Source of the DNA: Pseudofrankia saprophytica
GTDB lineage: Bacteria; Actinomycetota; Actinomycetes; Frankiales; Frankiaceae
Reading direction: 5' to 3'
Assembly (NCBI RefSeq): GCF_000235425.2
Contig: NZ_KI912267.1
Coordinates: 1,175,849 to 1,229,189, forward strand
Length of the DNA: 53,341 nt
In this document: in pieces, positions 1 through 9,418 of the stretch
Numbering within the stretch: position 1 is the first letter of the stretch
Layout: each line of letters opens with the position of its first letter
The notes under the pieces: model-generated
Told to the model about the DNA's origin: nothing
Databases searched by the model: none
Seen by the model: the letters and a program-made list of their open reading frames with translations, nothing else
Program-made: the position numbers and the translations under genes

Positions 1-641
1 TCGGCGCCGGCGGGCTGGTGGCGGCGCGGCCGCAGCTGGCGCAGCGAGCGCGCCACCGGCCGCGGCGAGGTGATCTCGCCGTCCATGGCCCGCGCCGGGG
101 GCCCGATCAGGTCGTGCACCGAGCGCATCACCTTTGGCTGGCGGGCCCGGTCCTCGCCGCGGAAGCCGGTCTCCAGCTCGCGGCCGTCCAGCGACCAGGC
201 GATCACCAGCAGCCGCCCCGGGGCGGCCACCTTGCCGGCGTGCGCGCGCTCCAGCCGGGCGCCGCGGACGGCCTCCCGGGGGATCCAGAACGCCGACGCG
301 CCGCGGTCGACCCGTATGCCAGCGTCGTGGACGGTGAGGTAGGCGCCGTCCCTGCCGGACAGCCCGCGGGCGGAGAACCATTCGAGCCACTGGCCGGCGT
401 CGGTCGTCCCCAGGTAGGCGCCGCGCAACGGCGCGGCGAGCACCGTGCCCGACTCCTGCGGCGGGGCGAGCAGCTCCGGCAGGCCCTCCTCCTGCTGGGC
501 GGCGCGGCGCCGCCAGGTCTGGCGCAGCCAGCCGATCACCGCGATCAGCAGCAGCACGATGCCGAAGACCAGCAGCACGCGCAGGCCGATCAGGCCGGCC
601 CCCGCGCCAGCGGCCACGACGTGGCCGGCGACCGGGCTCAT
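1..641 (-). CDS. PH-like domain membrane protein of the pyr operon (3' end beyond window)
   Basis: The reading frame opens at ATG 641-639, overlapping the pyrC stop (ATGA), and stays open to the left edge, so the gene is cut off. The visible product begins [12 protein letters not shown], then has one hydrophobic segment (about residues 15-37, LRVLLVFGIVLLLIAVIGW) followed by an Arg-rich stop-transfer stretch and a soluble domain. That domain has alternating strands (GAYLTVHDAGIRV, ASAFWIPREAVRGARLE, GRLLVIAWSLDGRELETGF), which fits the small PH-like/bPH fold proteins that commonly sit between pyrC and carA in actinobacteria. It is probably a single-pass membrane protein co-translated with pyrC. 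The role is unknown; the family assignment rests on context plus the strand pattern. Confidence 0.7.
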   Translation of the reverse strand, partial: MSPVAGHVVAAGAGAGLIGLRVLLVFGIVLLLIAVIGWLRQTWRRRAAQQEEGLPELLAPPQESGTVLAAPLRGAYLGTTDAGQWLEWFSARGLSGRDGAYLTVHDAGIRVDRGASAFWIPREAVRGARLERAHAGKVAAPGRLLVIAWSLDGRELETGFRGEDRARQPKVMRSVHDLIGPPARAMDGEITSPRPVARSLRQLRPRRHQPAGA

Positions 642-1975
642 ACGATCTTCCCGTCGAGCACCGTCGGCCGTCCGGCGAGGAAGGTCGCGTGTACCTGTCC
701 CGGCATCGTCATCCCCCGGTAGGGCGAGTTCCGGCTGCGGCTGGCGAACCCGGCGGGGTCGACAACCCAGCGCGCCTCCGGGTCGACGAGGGTCAGCGTC
801 GCGGCGGCGCCGACGTCCATCGAACTCCTGGCGTCAACCGGCACGTCGGGCAGGCCACCGATGCGGGCGGGCGCGAGCGCCATCCGCTCGGCGACGCCAG
901 CCCAGTCGAGCAGCCCGGTCGTCACCATCGTGTCGAGAACGATCGAGAACGCGGTCTGCAGCCCCAGCATCCCCGGCCGGGCGGCCGACCACTCGGTCTC
1001 CTTGTCCTGCGGGGCGTGCGGGGCGTGGTCGGTGGCGACGGCGTCGATGGTGCCGTCGGCGAGCCCGGCGCGCAGCGCCTCGACGTCCTCGGCGGTACGC
1101 AGTGGCGGGTTGACCTTGTACACCGGGTCGTAGGTCGCCGCGAGCTCGTCGGTGAGCAGCAGGTGGTGTGGGGTGACCTCGGCGGTGACCCGCCAGCCCT
1201 TCGACTTCGCCCATCGGATGATCTCCACCGACCCGGCGGTGGAGACGTGGCAGACGTGCAGCCTGGAGCCGACGTGCCCGGCTAGCAGCGCGTCACGGGC
1301 GATGATCGCCTCCTCGGCGACCGCCGGCCAGCCCGCCATGCCCAGGCGCGCCGAGCAGGTGCCCTCGTTCATCTGGGCGCCCTCGGTGAGCCGCGGCTCC
1401 TCCGCGTGCTGGGCGATGACGCCGTCGAACGCCTTGACGTACTCCAGCGCCCGGCGCATCAGCAGCGCGTCGGACACGCAGTGGCCGTCGTCGGAGAAGA
1501 CCCGCACCGCGGCGGCGCTGGTGGCCATCGCGCCGAGCTCCGCGAGCCGCTTCCCGGCGAGCCCCTCGGTGACCGCCCCGACCGGGCGGACCTCACAGTG
1601 GCCCGCGTCCCTGCCCAGGCGCCAGACCTGCTCGACGACGCCGGCGGTGTCGGCGACCGGGTGGGTGTTCGCCATCGCGAAGACGGTGGTGTAGCCGCCG
1701 AGCGCGGCGGACCTGGTGCCGGACTCGACCGTCTCGGCGTCCTCCCTGCCAGGCTCGCGCAGGTGGGTGTGCAGGTCGACGAAGCCGGGCAGCGCGTACA
1801 GCCCGTCGGCGTCGAGCACCTGGGCACCGGTCTCGGTCGCGTCCAGCGTGCCCGCGGCCGCGGTCTGAACGATCCGGCCGCCGGCGAGCAGCAGGTCGGC
1901 CCGGTCGCCGCCCAGCGGCCGCGCCCCGCGCAGCAGCCAGGCCTCGGCCGAACCAGATGCCCGGTCTGACGTCAT
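638..1975 (-). CDS. pyrC: dihydroorotase
   Basis: Cytosolic zinc amidohydrolase that cyclises N-carbamoyl-aspartate to dihydroorotate, the third step of UMP synthesis. The 445-residue product is the usual length for the class I (AllB/PyrC) type. The metal-binding [10 protein letters not shown] motif lies near residue 66, further His ligands are in VTPHHLLL, and the catalytic Asp motif is VATDHAPH. The gene begins at ATG 1975, overlapping the pyrB stop by ATGA, and its own stop overlaps the downstream PH-like gene, so the four pyr genes are translationally coupled. Expression probably follows PyrR control of the operon. Confidence 0.95.
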   Translation of the reverse strand: MTSDRASGSAEAWLLRGARPLGGDRADLLLAGGRIVQTAAAGTLDATETGAQVLDADGLYALPGFVDLHTHLREPGREDAETVESGTRSAALGGYTTVFAMANTHPVADTAGVVEQVWRLGRDAGHCEVRPVGAVTEGLAGKRLAELGAMATSAAAVRVFSDDGHCVSDALLMRRALEYVKAFDGVIAQHAEEPRLTEGAQMNEGTCSARLGMAGWPAVAEEAIIARDALLAGHVGSRLHVCHVSTAGSVEIIRWAKSKGWRVTAEVTPHHLLLTDELAATYDPVYKVNPPLRTAEDVEALRAGLADGTIDAVATDHAPHAPQDKETEWSAARPGMLGLQTAFSIVLDTMVTTGLLDWAGVAERMALAPARIGGLPDVPVDARSSMDVGAAATLTLVDPEARWVVDPAGFASRSRNSPYRGMTMPGQVHATFLAGRPTVLDGKIV

Positions 1976-2913
1976 CTGGTGACCTCCCGCTCGTCGCGCT
2001 CGTCCGCCCCGCCCAGCAGCAGGTACAGGCAGGCCATGCGGACGCTGACCCCGTTGGCCACCTGCTCGACGACGGTAGACCGCGCGGAGTCGGCCACCTC
2101 CGAGGAGATCTCCATGCCGCGCACCATCGGTCCGGGGTGCATGACCAGTGCGTGCTCCGGAAGGGTGGCCGCGCGGTCCGCGTCCAGGCCGTACCGGCGG
2201 CTGTACTCCCGCTCGGTCGGGAAGAAGGCCGCCGACATCCGCTCCTGTTGCACACGCAACATCATGACGACGTCCGAGGCGGGCAGCACGGCGTCCAGGT
2301 CGTAGGAGACGTCCACCGGCCAGGCGGACACCCCGTGCGGTACCAGCGTCGGCGGCGCGACCAGCGTCACCTTCGCCCCGAGGGTGTGCAGCAGCCAGAC
2401 ATTGGACCGGGCGACCCGTGAGTGCAGCACGTCGCCGACGATCGTCACGGCGAGCCCGTCGAGCCGGCCGAGCCGGCGGCGGATCGTGAACGCGTCCAGC
2501 AGCGCCTGGGTGGGGTGCTCATGGGTGCCGTCGCCGGCGTTGAGCACGCTGCCGCGCACCCAGCCCGCGAGCCGGTGCGGGGCGCCGCTGGCCGGGTGCC
2601 GGCAGACGACCGCGTCGGCGCCCATCGCCTCCAGGGTCAGCGCCGTGTCCTTGAGGCTCTCGCCCTTGGAGACGCTGGAGCCCTTCGCCGAGAAGTTGAT
2701 GACGTCGGCGGACAGCCGCTTGGCGGCGAGCTCGAACGACGTGCGGGTACGGGTGGAGTCCTCGAAGAACAGGTTGACGACGGTGCGCCCGCGCAGCGTC
2801 GGCAGCTTCTTCACGGCGCGGCCCGACAGGCGCGCCATCTGCTCGGCGGTGTCGAGCACCAGCAGCGCGTCGTCGCGGCCCAGGTCCGCGGTGCTCAGCA
2901 GGTGGCGGTTCAC
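1972..2913 (-). CDS. pyrB: aspartate carbamoyltransferase catalytic subunit
   Basis: Transfers the carbamoyl group from carbamoyl phosphate to L-aspartate, the committed step of pyrimidine synthesis. The 313-residue product has the carbamoyl-phosphate loop STRTRTSFE (near residue 54), the HPTQALLD motif and the aspartate-binding [11 protein letters not shown]. No pyrI regulatory subunit is adjacent, as expected in actinobacteria. The start is GTG 2913, in a GTGA overlap with the pyrR stop, and the 3' end overlaps pyrC by four bases. Confidence 0.96.
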   Translation of the reverse strand: MNRHLLSTADLGRDDALLVLDTAEQMARLSGRAVKKLPTLRGRTVVNLFFEDSTRTRTSFELAAKRLSADVINFSAKGSSVSKGESLKDTALTLEAMGADAVVCRHPASGAPHRLAGWVRGSVLNAGDGTHEHPTQALLDAFTIRRRLGRLDGLAVTIVGDVLHSRVARSNVWLLHTLGAKVTLVAPPTLVPHGVSAWPVDVSYDLDAVLPASDVVMMLRVQQERMSAAFFPTEREYSRRYGLDADRAATLPEHALVMHPGPMVRGMEISSEVADSARSTVVEQVANGVSVRMACLYLLLGGADERDEREVTR

Positions 2914-3611
2914 CGGCCGCCTCCCGCGGCGGGCGATGCCGGACCGTCCGGGGAGACGATCAGGACGGCGTCGGCGCCGTCGGTCTCGGTGAGCCGGACG
3001 GCCACGGACTCGCGCCGCGAGGTTGGCATGTTCTTGCCGACGTAGTCGGCGCGGATGGGCAGCTCACGGTGGCCACGGTCGACGAGCACCGCCAGCTGGA
3101 CCGCGCGGGGGCGGCCGTACTCCGCCAGCGCGTCCAGCGCGGCGCGCACGGTGCGCCCGGAGTAGAGGACGTCGTCGACGAGGACGACCACTCTGCCATC
3201 GACGCCGCCGTCCGGGATGTCGGTGACCCGCAGCGGGCGGACGGCCCGCAGCCGCAGGTCGTCGCGGTACATCGTCGGGTCGAGTGAGCCGGTCGGCACC
3301 GCGACGCCTTCGACGTCGTGGATGCGGGTCGCGAGCCTCGCGGCGAGCGGGACGCCGCGGGTGGGGATCCCGAGCAGCACGACGCCGGCGCCGCCGGAGG
3401 TCTTCTCGAGGATCTGGTGGGCCATCCGGCTGACGATCCTGGCGATGTCGGCGGCGGCGAGCACCGTCCGGCTCACCCGTTGCTCGCCGGGGCCGAGATC
3501 GCCCGGAGCGGCAGTGGTGCCGCCCGCGTCGGGAGGCCGGGAACCGGCGTCCCCCAGGGCGACACCTAGATCACCAACGGGGTCGTCATTACGGCGAGCA
3601 GCGTCAGCCAC
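2910..3611 (-). CDS. pyrR: bifunctional pyr operon regulator / uracil phosphoribosyltransferase, with N-terminal extension
   Basis: PyrR senses UMP and binds pyr mRNA, and has weak uracil phosphoribosyltransferase activity. The PRPP-binding motif [13 protein letters not shown] and the strand-turn region [16 protein letters not shown] are intact. The family normally begins near [13 protein letters not shown] (possible GTG at 3476). A much better start is GTG 3611, preceded by AAGGAGGG with a 5-base spacer, which adds about 45 Asp/Gly/Pro-rich residues and gives 233 aa. The extension looks disordered. It is the first gene of the minus-strand operon pyrR-pyrB-pyrC-PH-like. In mycobacteria PyrR represses translation; no RNA target could be identified here by eye. 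Confidence 0.92.
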   Translation of the reverse strand: MADAARRNDDPVGDLGVALGDAGSRPPDAGGTTAAPGDLGPGEQRVSRTVLAAADIARIVSRMAHQILEKTSGGAGVVLLGIPTRGVPLAARLATRIHDVEGVAVPTGSLDPTMYRDDLRLRAVRPLRVTDIPDGGVDGRVVVLVDDVLYSGRTVRAALDALAEYGRPRAVQLAVLVDRGHRELPIRADYVGKNMPTSRRESVAVRLTETDGADAVLIVSPDGPASPAAGGGR

Positions 3612-4120
3612 CCAGCCCTCCTTCCCCGCCTCACGGGACGGTCCTTAAAGGAGCGGTCCGAACGACGGTACCAGTCACCCCGGCCGCTACCGGGCGTCGC
3701 GAGGAAGCCCACGGCGTGCTCGCGGGATGTCACACCGTCCTGTCGCGCGGCGTGCACACCGGGACGCGACGGCGGTACGCTCACGCGCCGCCATCCACAC
3801 TCTCGATGACCCTTCCCCGCTGAACAGTCACCCAGAGCATCCGTATGGCGATTGGACGTGAGAGTGACGTGGACCTCGTTCAACACGGGTCACATCGCGT
3901 TACCGTTGCCCGACACCGATCGAGCGGTGTCCGATACCAGAAGTCTCCGAGGGACTAGCGCCAGGAGCGACGGTGGCGCTACAGAAAGTGGTACAAAGAA
4001 AGAGGCGACACGACCCCCCTCATGTCGGGTCGCAACCGCCTGGGCACTACTATCGGTAACCGCCGACGGCAAGAGCCTCGGCTCCATCTGACTCAGACCA
4101 CGACAGGAGTGGGCACTCCG
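3612..4120. other. divergent regulatory region between pyrR and bldD
   Basis: 509 bases separate the two start codons. Several short open frames cross it on both strands, but none has a recognisable domain, a good ribosome site or consistent GC3, so I call no gene. It must hold the promoters for the pyr operon and bldD. A perfect inverted repeat is at 3912-3931 and a TACTAT hexamer at 4048-4053 could be a -10 element for bldD. No convincing -35 box was identified. Confidence 0.6.
3912..3931. promoter_or_regulatory. inverted repeat, candidate operator upstream of bldD
   Basis: GACACCG / CGGTGTC arms of 7 bases, perfectly complementary, separated by ATCGAG. It lies about 190 bases upstream of the bldD start and about 300 upstream of pyrR. 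It does not match the known BldD half-site order well, so the binding protein is unknown. Confidence 0.4.
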
Positions 4121-4618
4121 ATGTCCGACTATGCGAAGGCGCTCGGTGCTCGGCTGCGGGCAATACGCACCCAGCAGGGGCTCTCGCTGCATGGCGTGGA
4201 GGAGAAGTCGCACGGTCGGTGGAAGGCCGTCGTCGTGGGCTCCTACGAACGTGGGGACCGCGCCGTCACCGTTCAGCGTCTGTCCGAGCTCGCCGAGTTC
4301 TACGGCGTGCCGGTGGGCGAGCTTCTTCCCGAAGGCTCGACCGTCGCTCCGCTGGAGCAGTCTCCGCGCATCGTCCTTGACCTCGAGCGGCTCTCGCAGG
4401 TCCCCAAGGAGCAGGGCGGCCCGCTCGCCCGGTACGCGGCCACCATCCAGAGCCAGCGCGGCGACTACAACGGTCGCGTCCTGTCGATCCGCTACGAGGA
4501 CCTGCGTTCCCTCGCGGTGATCTACGACACCTCACCGAGCAAGCTCACCGAGCAGCTCGTGTCGTGGGGGGTGCTCTCCCCCGAGGCCGGCCAGGAGGCA
4601 GCCTCCTCGGACGCCTGA
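4121..4618 (+). CDS. bldD: BldD, c-di-GMP-responsive developmental repressor
   Basis: Global DNA-binding regulator that represses differentiation genes when dimerised by cyclic di-GMP. The 165-residue product has an N-terminal XRE-type helix-turn-helix (residues about 8-72, including LSLHGVEEKSHGRWKAVVVG and SYERGDRAVTVQRLSELA) and a C-terminal domain. The C-terminal domain carries the exact signature RxD-X8-RxxD: Arg113-Gly-Asp115, eight residues, then Arg124-Tyr-Glu-Asp127. I chose ATG 4121 because an AGGAGT site lies 10 bases upstream and the product then starts MSDYAKALG like other BldD proteins; an upstream in-frame ATG at 4022 gives an unrelated leader. It faces nusB across a shared terminator. 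Confidence 0.95.
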   Translation: MSDYAKALGARLRAIRTQQGLSLHGVEEKSHGRWKAVVVGSYERGDRAVTVQRLSELAEFYGVPVGELLPEGSTVAPLEQSPRIVLDLERLSQVPKEQGGPLARYAATIQSQRGDYNGRVLSIRYEDLRSLAVIYDTSPSKLTEQLVSWGVLSPEAGQEAASSDA

Positions 4619-4649
4619 GGGCGTCCCTCAGCCTGACGCCGGGGCACAA

Positions 4650-4680
4650 CCCGGTACGCCGCACGAGGCGGCGTACCGGG
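4650..4680. terminator. bidirectional hairpin terminator between bldD and nusB
   Basis: 13-base perfect arms (CCCGGTACGCCGC and its complement) with a 5-base ACGAG loop, in the gap between the converging bldD and nusB genes. There is no T-run, as usual in high-GC actinobacteria. A second, weaker CTCTCC/GGAGAG hairpin lies about 65 bases further on. Confidence 0.7.
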
Positions 4681-4792
4681 GCAGCCGCGGACCGCGGCCG
4701 GCCCACTCGCGAGGCGAGCCAGCCGGCCAGCAGGTAGAGAACTCTCCCCGGACCGGCGGAGAGCCGTCCGCGCGGCTTCCGGGGAGCCAGAG

Positions 4793-5200
4793 CTAGCCGA
4801 CCGACGGTTTCCCGTCGAGGAGGCTGGCGAGCAGGCCGTTGACGAAGGCCGGTGAGCGGTCGGTCGAGACCGACTTCGCCAGTTCCACCGCCTCGTCTAT
4901 CGCCACCCGGTCGGGGACGTCGTCCCGCCAGACCATTTCCAGGACCGCGATCCGCAGGATGTTGCGGTCCACCGCCGGCATCCGCTCGAGTGTCCATCCC
5001 TCGGCATGCTCGGCGATGAGGCCGTCGATCCGCCGCCGGTGCTCGGTCACGTCCCGGACCAGGTCACTGGCGTACTCGCTGACCGGTGGGTCGGACTGGG
5101 CCGACCGCGCCGCGAGCGTCTCCAGCGGAGAGGCGGACCGCAGGTCCGCCTCGTAGAGAATGTCGAGCGCGCGTTTGCGCGCCTTCGACCTGGCGCTCAG
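4793..5200 (-). CDS. nusB: transcription antitermination factor NusB, probable CTG start
   Basis: NusB binds boxA RNA with NusE/S10 and promotes processive rRNA transcription. The product (about 135 aa) begins [20 protein letters not shown] and contains the conserved [35 protein letters not shown] and [16 protein letters not shown] blocks, so it is full length. No ATG, GTG or TTG exists in frame near the domain start. The codon before Ser is CTG (5200-5198), whose TG is shared with the TGA stop of efp (CTGA overlap), exactly where an ATGA junction would be expected. The next upstream in-frame candidates are deep inside efp. The start is therefore inferred, the identity is firm. Confidence 0.9.
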   Translation of the reverse strand: MSARSKARKRALDILYEADLRSASPLETLAARSAQSDPPVSEYASDLVRDVTEHRRRIDGLIAEHAEGWTLERMPAVDRNILRIAVLEMVWRDDVPDRVAIDEAVELAKSVSTDRSPAFVNGLLASLLDGKPSVG

Positions 5201-5760
5201 CTGGTCACCCGGCCGAGGTAACGCCCGTCGCGGGTGTCGACCTTCACCCTCTCGCCGGTCGTGACGAACAGCGGCACCTGGATGGTCGCGCCGGTCTCCA
5301 GCTCCGCGGGCTTCGTGCCACCCGTGGAGCGGTCGCCCTGCAGGCCCGGGTCGGTGTGCGAGATCGTCAGCTCGACGCTCGCCGGGAGCTCCACGTACAG
5401 CGCGACGCCGTCGTGCAGCGCCACCGTCGCGACGGTGTTCTCCAGCATGTAGTCGGCGACCGTGCCCACGACGTCCGGCGGGATCGGGATCTGGTCGTAG
5501 GACTCGCTGTCCATGAAGACGAACTCGGCGCCGTCGCGGTAGAGGTAGGTCATCTCCCGCCGGTCGACGGTCGCCACCTCCACCTTGACGCCCGCGTTGA
5601 AGGTGCGGTCGACCACCTTGCCGGTGAGCACGTTCTTCAGGGTGGTGCGGACGAACGCCCCGCCCTTGCCCGGCTTGACGTGCTGGAAGCCGACGACGTT
5701 CCACAGGACACCGTCGATGTCGAGCGTCATGCCGTTCTTCAGGTCGTTCGAGGTTGCCAC
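5197..5760 (-). CDS. efp: elongation factor P
   Basis: EF-P enters the ribosome E site and relieves stalling at polyproline stretches. The 187-residue, three-beta-barrel product has standard length. The tip loop [12 protein letters not shown] places Lys32 at the position that is modified in many bacteria. Domain II/III signatures include [18 protein letters not shown] and [12 protein letters not shown]. It is directly upstream of nusB with overlapping stop and start, a conserved actinobacterial pair. The proline-rich N terminus of MltG in the same window is a plausible client. Confidence 0.96.
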   Translation of the reverse strand: MATSNDLKNGMTLDIDGVLWNVVGFQHVKPGKGGAFVRTTLKNVLTGKVVDRTFNAGVKVEVATVDRREMTYLYRDGAEFVFMDSESYDQIPIPPDVVGTVADYMLENTVATVALHDGVALYVELPASVELTISHTDPGLQGDRSTGGTKPAELETGATIQVPLFVTTGERVKVDTRDGRYLGRVTS

Positions 5761-5860
5761 AGTGCCGAGTCTCTCTGTGTGATCCGCTTCGTCGAGGTCG
5801 CGGACGAGTCTACTGAGTCACTGGTCCGCTCCGTCCGGGCGGCGCGCTCCGGTGCTCCGC

Positions 5861-6026
5861 GGAGGCGCGCCTCCGCGGAGGCCCGGCCCCGAGCGAAGCG
5901 AAGGGGTTGGGCCGCAGCGGAGGTCGCCGCAGCGCACGTTCGCGGAGGAGGACACGGTGCGGAGGTCCCGTGGGAGCGAAGCGAGTACGGGGCCGTAGCG
6001 CCCTGCCCGCACGGAGCGAACCAGAG
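5861..6026 (+). repeat. interspersed intergenic repeat, copy R1
   Basis: About 165 bases between aroQ and efp that recur twice more at 33.4-33.9 kb. Shared landmarks in order are GGAGGCGCGCCTCCGCGGAG, GAGCGAAGCGA, GGGTTGGGCCGCAGCGGAGG, TCGCGGAGGAGGAC-like, GGAGCGAAGCGAGTA and, at the end, ACGGAGCGAACCA. The first landmark is itself palindromic. It has no identifiable gene, although several frames are open through it. Confidence 0.8.
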
Positions 6027-6033
6027 ATACAGC

Positions 6034-6477
6034 TCAGACGTTCTTGGACAGGCGGGCCGCTAGCGCGCGCAGCGCGAGCAGATAGCCCTCGACGCCGAGG
6101 CCGGTGATGGTGCCGGTCGCGACGGGTCCGATGACGCTGACGTGCCGGAACGACTCACGCGCCGCCACCTGGGACAGGTGTACCTCCAGGAGCGGCCCGG
6201 TAAGCGCCGCCGCCGCGTCGCGCAGCGCGTACGAGTAGTGCGTCCACGCACCGGGGTTGAGGACCACCGCGGCGCCGCTGTCGGCGGCCTCGTGCAGCCA
6301 GCCGATCATCGTCGCCTCGTCGTCGGTCTGCCGGCAGTCGACGGCGACGCCGAGCTCCGCCGCGGTCTTCTCCACCTCGGCGACCAGCTGGGCGTACGTC
6401 GTGCGCCCGTAGACCGCCGGCTCCCGCTTGCCGAGCCGGCCCAGGTTCACCCCGGACAGCACCAGGATCGGCGTCAT
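6034..6477 (-). CDS. aroQ: 3-dehydroquinate dehydratase, type II
   Basis: Dehydrates 3-dehydroquinate to 3-dehydroshikimate by trans elimination; dodecameric cytosolic enzyme. At 147 aa it has the typical type II length. It shows the catalytic Tyr in REPAVYG (residue 23), the substrate loop with Arg, [15 protein letters not shown] with the conserved Asn and His, and LEVHLSQV. The usual N-terminal GPNLNLLG reads SGVNLGRLG. The ATG shares one base with the aroB stop (TGATG), so it is coupled to aroB. Confidence 0.94.
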   Translation of the reverse strand: MTPILVLSGVNLGRLGKREPAVYGRTTYAQLVAEVEKTAAELGVAVDCRQTDDEATMIGWLHEAADSGAAVVLNPGAWTHYSYALRDAAAALTGPLLEVHLSQVAARESFRHVSVIGPVATGTITGLGVEGYLLALRALAARLSKNV

Positions 6478-7595
6478 CAGCGCGTCCCCTCCCCCGCGGC
6501 CACCGCGTCGAACGCGGCCCGCACCAGGGCGGGATCCGGGTCGGCGAGGATGCGCGCCGACCCGAGCGCGTCGAGGACGACGAAGCGCAGCATCCGTCCG
6601 CGCGACTTCTTGTCGACCCGCATCGCGGCCAGCAGGTCGGGCCAGGCCCGCTCCGGGTAGCTGACGGGCAGGCCGACCCGGGTAAGCAGCTCGCGGTGGC
6701 GCTCGGCGACGGCCCGGTCCAGACCGGCGGCCAGCCGGGACAGCTCGGCGGCGAACACCATCCCGACGGAGATCGCCGCGCCGTGCCGCCAGGTGTAGTG
6801 CTCGACCTTCTCGATCGCGTGCCCGAGGGTGTGGCCGTAGTTGAGGATCTCGCGCCGGCCGGCCTCCCGCGGGTCACCGGAGACGACGTCCGCCTTGACC
6901 CGGATCGCCCGCTCGATGAGTTCGGGCAGGTGAGCGGCGCCGGTCGGGTCGGTGTCCAGCAGATCGAGGATCGCCGGGTCGGCGATGAAGCCGGCCTTGA
7001 CCACCTCTGCGAGCCCGGCCGCGGTCTCCGCCGGCGGCAGCGTGGCCAGCAGCGCCGTGTCGCAGAGCACGGCCAGCGGCTGGTGGAACGCGCCGACGAG
7101 GTTCTTGCCCGCCGCCGTGTCGATGCCGGTCTTGCCGCCGACGGCCGCGTCGACCATCGCCAGGACCGTCGTCGGCACCTGGACGACGTCCACGCCGCGC
7201 AGCCAGCAGGCGGCGACGAAACCGGCGAGGTCCGTCACCGTGCCCCCGCCGAGCCCGATCACCACGTCGTCGCGGGTGAAACCGAGCCTGCCCAGCTCGT
7301 CCCAGCAGCGGCCCGCGACGGACAGCTCCTTGGCCTTCTCACCGTCCGCCACGGCGATCGGGTGCGCCTCCACCCCGGCGGCCCGCAGGTCCTCGACCGC
7401 GCCGGCCGCCTGGGCGGCCATCGCCGCGGGATGGATGACGGCCGCGCGGGTCCGCCCGGCGACCACGCCGGCCAGCTCGTCGACCAGCCCGTCCCCGACG
7501 AGCACCTCGTAGGCCCGCTCCCCGGCGGGCGCCACCGCGACCCGGACCGGTCCGGTCGCCGTTCCCACCCCCGCCGCACCGCTCATCGCACTCAC
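6477..7595 (-). CDS. aroB: 3-dehydroquinate synthase
   Basis: Converts DAHP to 3-dehydroquinate using NAD and a divalent metal. The product of 372 aa has the NAD-binding [35 protein letters not shown], and the metal-ligand helices with [11 protein letters not shown]. The start is GTG 7595 in a GTGA overlap with aroK; an in-frame ATG at 7586 is an alternative. It lies in the minus-strand aroC-aroK-aroB-aroQ run. Confidence 0.96.
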   Translation of the reverse strand: MSAMSGAAGVGTATGPVRVAVAPAGERAYEVLVGDGLVDELAGVVAGRTRAAVIHPAAMAAQAAGAVEDLRAAGVEAHPIAVADGEKAKELSVAGRCWDELGRLGFTRDDVVIGLGGGTVTDLAGFVAACWLRGVDVVQVPTTVLAMVDAAVGGKTGIDTAAGKNLVGAFHQPLAVLCDTALLATLPPAETAAGLAEVVKAGFIADPAILDLLDTDPTGAAHLPELIERAIRVKADVVSGDPREAGRREILNYGHTLGHAIEKVEHYTWRHGAAISVGMVFAAELSRLAAGLDRAVAERHRELLTRVGLPVSYPERAWPDLLAAMRVDKKSRGRMLRFVVLDALGSARILADPDPALVRAAFDAVAAGEGTR

Positions 7596-8104
7596 GCCGA
7601 GATCCTCGCAACCACGTCCTCGGCGACCTCTTCCGGGGTTCGCCCGCTGGTGTCCACCACGACCGCCGCCACCTCCTTGTAAAGCGGACGGCGCTCGCGC
7701 AGCAGCGCGGCCAACCGCGCCCGCGGCGCCTCGATGAGCAGCGGGCGGTCGCGGGCGAGGCCGACGCGCCTGGCGGCGTCGGAGACGTCGACCTCCAGGT
7801 AGACGACCGTGTGGCCGGCGAGCGCCGCCCGGCTGGCCGGGTCGATCACCGCGCCGCCGCCGAGGGCGAGCACGCCCGGATGCTCGGCGAGCGCGGCCGC
7901 GACGGCGGCGCGCTCGGCGGCCCGGAAGGCGTCCTCGCCCTTCTCGATGAAGATGTCGGCGACGGTCATGCCGAGGGCGGCCTCGACGTCGGCGTCGGTG
8001 TCGCGCAGCGTCACCCCGAGCCGCGCGGCGAGCAGCTCGCCGACCGTCGTCTTGCCGGCCCCAGGCGGGCCGACCAACACGGCCGCCGGCCGGACGCCGC
8101 TCAC
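7592..8104 (-). CDS. aroK: shikimate kinase
   Basis: Phosphorylates shikimate at the 3-OH with ATP. The 170-residue product starts at GTG 8104 (GTGA overlap with the aroC stop), reading [12 protein letters not shown], and has the P-loop GPPGAGKTT, the shikimate-binding [16 protein letters not shown] and LGGGAV motifs, and the lid Arg in RDRPLL. Longer frames upstream of this GTG are a shadow of aroC. Confidence 0.95.
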   Translation of the reverse strand: MSGVRPAAVLVGPPGAGKTTVGELLAARLGVTLRDTDADVEAALGMTVADIFIEKGEDAFRAAERAAVAAALAEHPGVLALGGGAVIDPASRAALAGHTVVYLEVDVSDAARRVGLARDRPLLIEAPRARLAALLRERRPLYKEVAAVVVDTSGRTPEEVAEDVVARISA

Positions 8105-9300
8105 GAGAGCACCGCCAGCGACTTCAGGTAGGACTCGTAGTTGCGGCGGGTCTCCTCGACCGAGTCGCCGCCGAACTTCTCCAGCGCCGCGTCGGCGAGC
8201 ACCAGCGCGACCATCGCCTCCGCGACGACGCCCGCCGCGGGTACGGCGCACACGTCGGAGCGCTGCGCGATCGCCACGGCGGTCTCGCCGGTCGCGACGT
8301 CGACGGTCGACAGCGGGCGGGAAAGTGTGGAGATCGGCTTCATCGCGGCGCGGACCCGCAGCACCTCGCCGTTGGTCATGCCGCCCTCGACGCCGCCGGC
8401 CCGGTCGGTCGCCCGCCGCACCCGCTGCACGCCGCCTTCGGGCGCCAGCACCTCGATCTCGTCGTGCGCCGCCGACCCGCGCCGCCGGGCCGTCTCGAAC
8501 CCGTCGCCGAACTCCACGCCCTTGATCGCCTGGATGCCCATCAGCTCGCCGGCGAGGCGCGCGTCGAGCCGCCGATCGCCGTGCACGTAGCTGCCGATGC
8601 CCGGCGGCAGCCCGTAGACGACCACCTCGACGACGCCGCCAAGGGTGTCCGCGTCCTTGTGGGCCGCGTCGATCTCGGCGACCATCCGGGCGCTCGTCCC
8701 GGGGTCGGCGCACCGGCACGGATCCGCGTCGACCGCCTCGAGCGTGCCGGGCGCCGGCAACGGGGTCCCCGGCGGCACCGCGACCGACCCGATCGACAGG
8801 ACGTGCGAGATCACCTCGAGGCCGTAGGCCTGGCGCAGGAACGCCTTCGCCACCGTCCCGAGCGCGACCCGGGCAGCCGTCTCCCGGGCGCTCGCCCGCT
8901 CCAGCACCGGCCGGGCGTCGTCGAAGCCGTACTTCTGCATGCCCGCCAGGTCCGCGTGACCTGGCCGCGGCCGGGTCAGCGGCGCGTTGCGGGCGACGCC
9001 GTCCAGCTCCTCCGGGGCCACCGGGTCCGGCGCCATCACCGTCCGCCACTTCGGCCACTCGGTGTTGCGGACCACGACCGCGACCGGCCCGCCGAGGCTC
9101 TCGCCGTGCCGCAGCCCGCCGAGCAGCTCGACCTCGTCCTTCTCGAACTTCATCCGCGCCCCGCGCCCGTACCCGAGCCGGCGGCGCGCGAGCTCGCCCG
9201 CGATGTCCGCGCTGGTCACCCGGATCCCCGCCGGCAGGCCCTCCACGGTCGCCACCAGCGCCGGCCCGTGTGACTCCCCTGCCGTCAACCACCGCACCAT
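8101..9300 (-). CDS. aroC: chorismate synthase
   Basis: Flavin-dependent trans-elimination of EPSP to chorismate, the last step of the shikimate pathway. The 399-residue form starts at ATG 9300 ([16 protein letters not shown]), which matches the family N terminus; an in-frame codon 30 bases upstream would add VEAHERLDG-like residues with no support. Signatures visible are [38 protein letters not shown] and [10 protein letters not shown]. It begins the aroC-aroK-aroB-aroQ operon. Confidence 0.96.
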   Translation of the reverse strand: MVRWLTAGESHGPALVATVEGLPAGIRVTSADIAGELARRRLGYGRGARMKFEKDEVELLGGLRHGESLGGPVAVVVRNTEWPKWRTVMAPDPVAPEELDGVARNAPLTRPRPGHADLAGMQKYGFDDARPVLERASARETAARVALGTVAKAFLRQAYGLEVISHVLSIGSVAVPPGTPLPAPGTLEAVDADPCRCADPGTSARMVAEIDAAHKDADTLGGVVEVVVYGLPPGIGSYVHGDRRLDARLAGELMGIQAIKGVEFGDGFETARRRGSAAHDEIEVLAPEGGVQRVRRATDRAGGVEGGMTNGEVLRVRAAMKPISTLSRPLSTVDVATGETAVAIAQRSDVCAVPAAGVVAEAMVALVLADAALEKFGGDSVEETRRNYESYLKSLAVLS

Positions 9301-9384
9301 GCCGTCCAGTCTTTCATGCGCCTCGACCAAGCCAGCCCAGACCAGACCACTATTGATCTTTGGTGCCAGGGCGCGCGGCGCGGC

Positions 9385-9412
9385 GCGCCCTCACGGGCGA
9401 ACCGGAGGGCGC
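9385..9412 (-). terminator. hairpin downstream of the prepilin peptidase gene
   Basis: GCGCCCTC / GAGGGCGC 8-base perfect arms around a 12-base loop, directly after the stop at 9419 and before aroC. A GC-rich palindrome GGGCGCGC..GCGCGCCC overlaps its other side. It probably separates the upstream aroE-side transcript from the aroC operon. Confidence 0.5.
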
Positions 9413-9418
9413 GGCGGG

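Noticed and set aside
3566-3886. 106-codon minus-strand frame upstream of pyrR
   Set aside because: No domain, no ribosome site, and it overlaps the pyrR start region in another frame.
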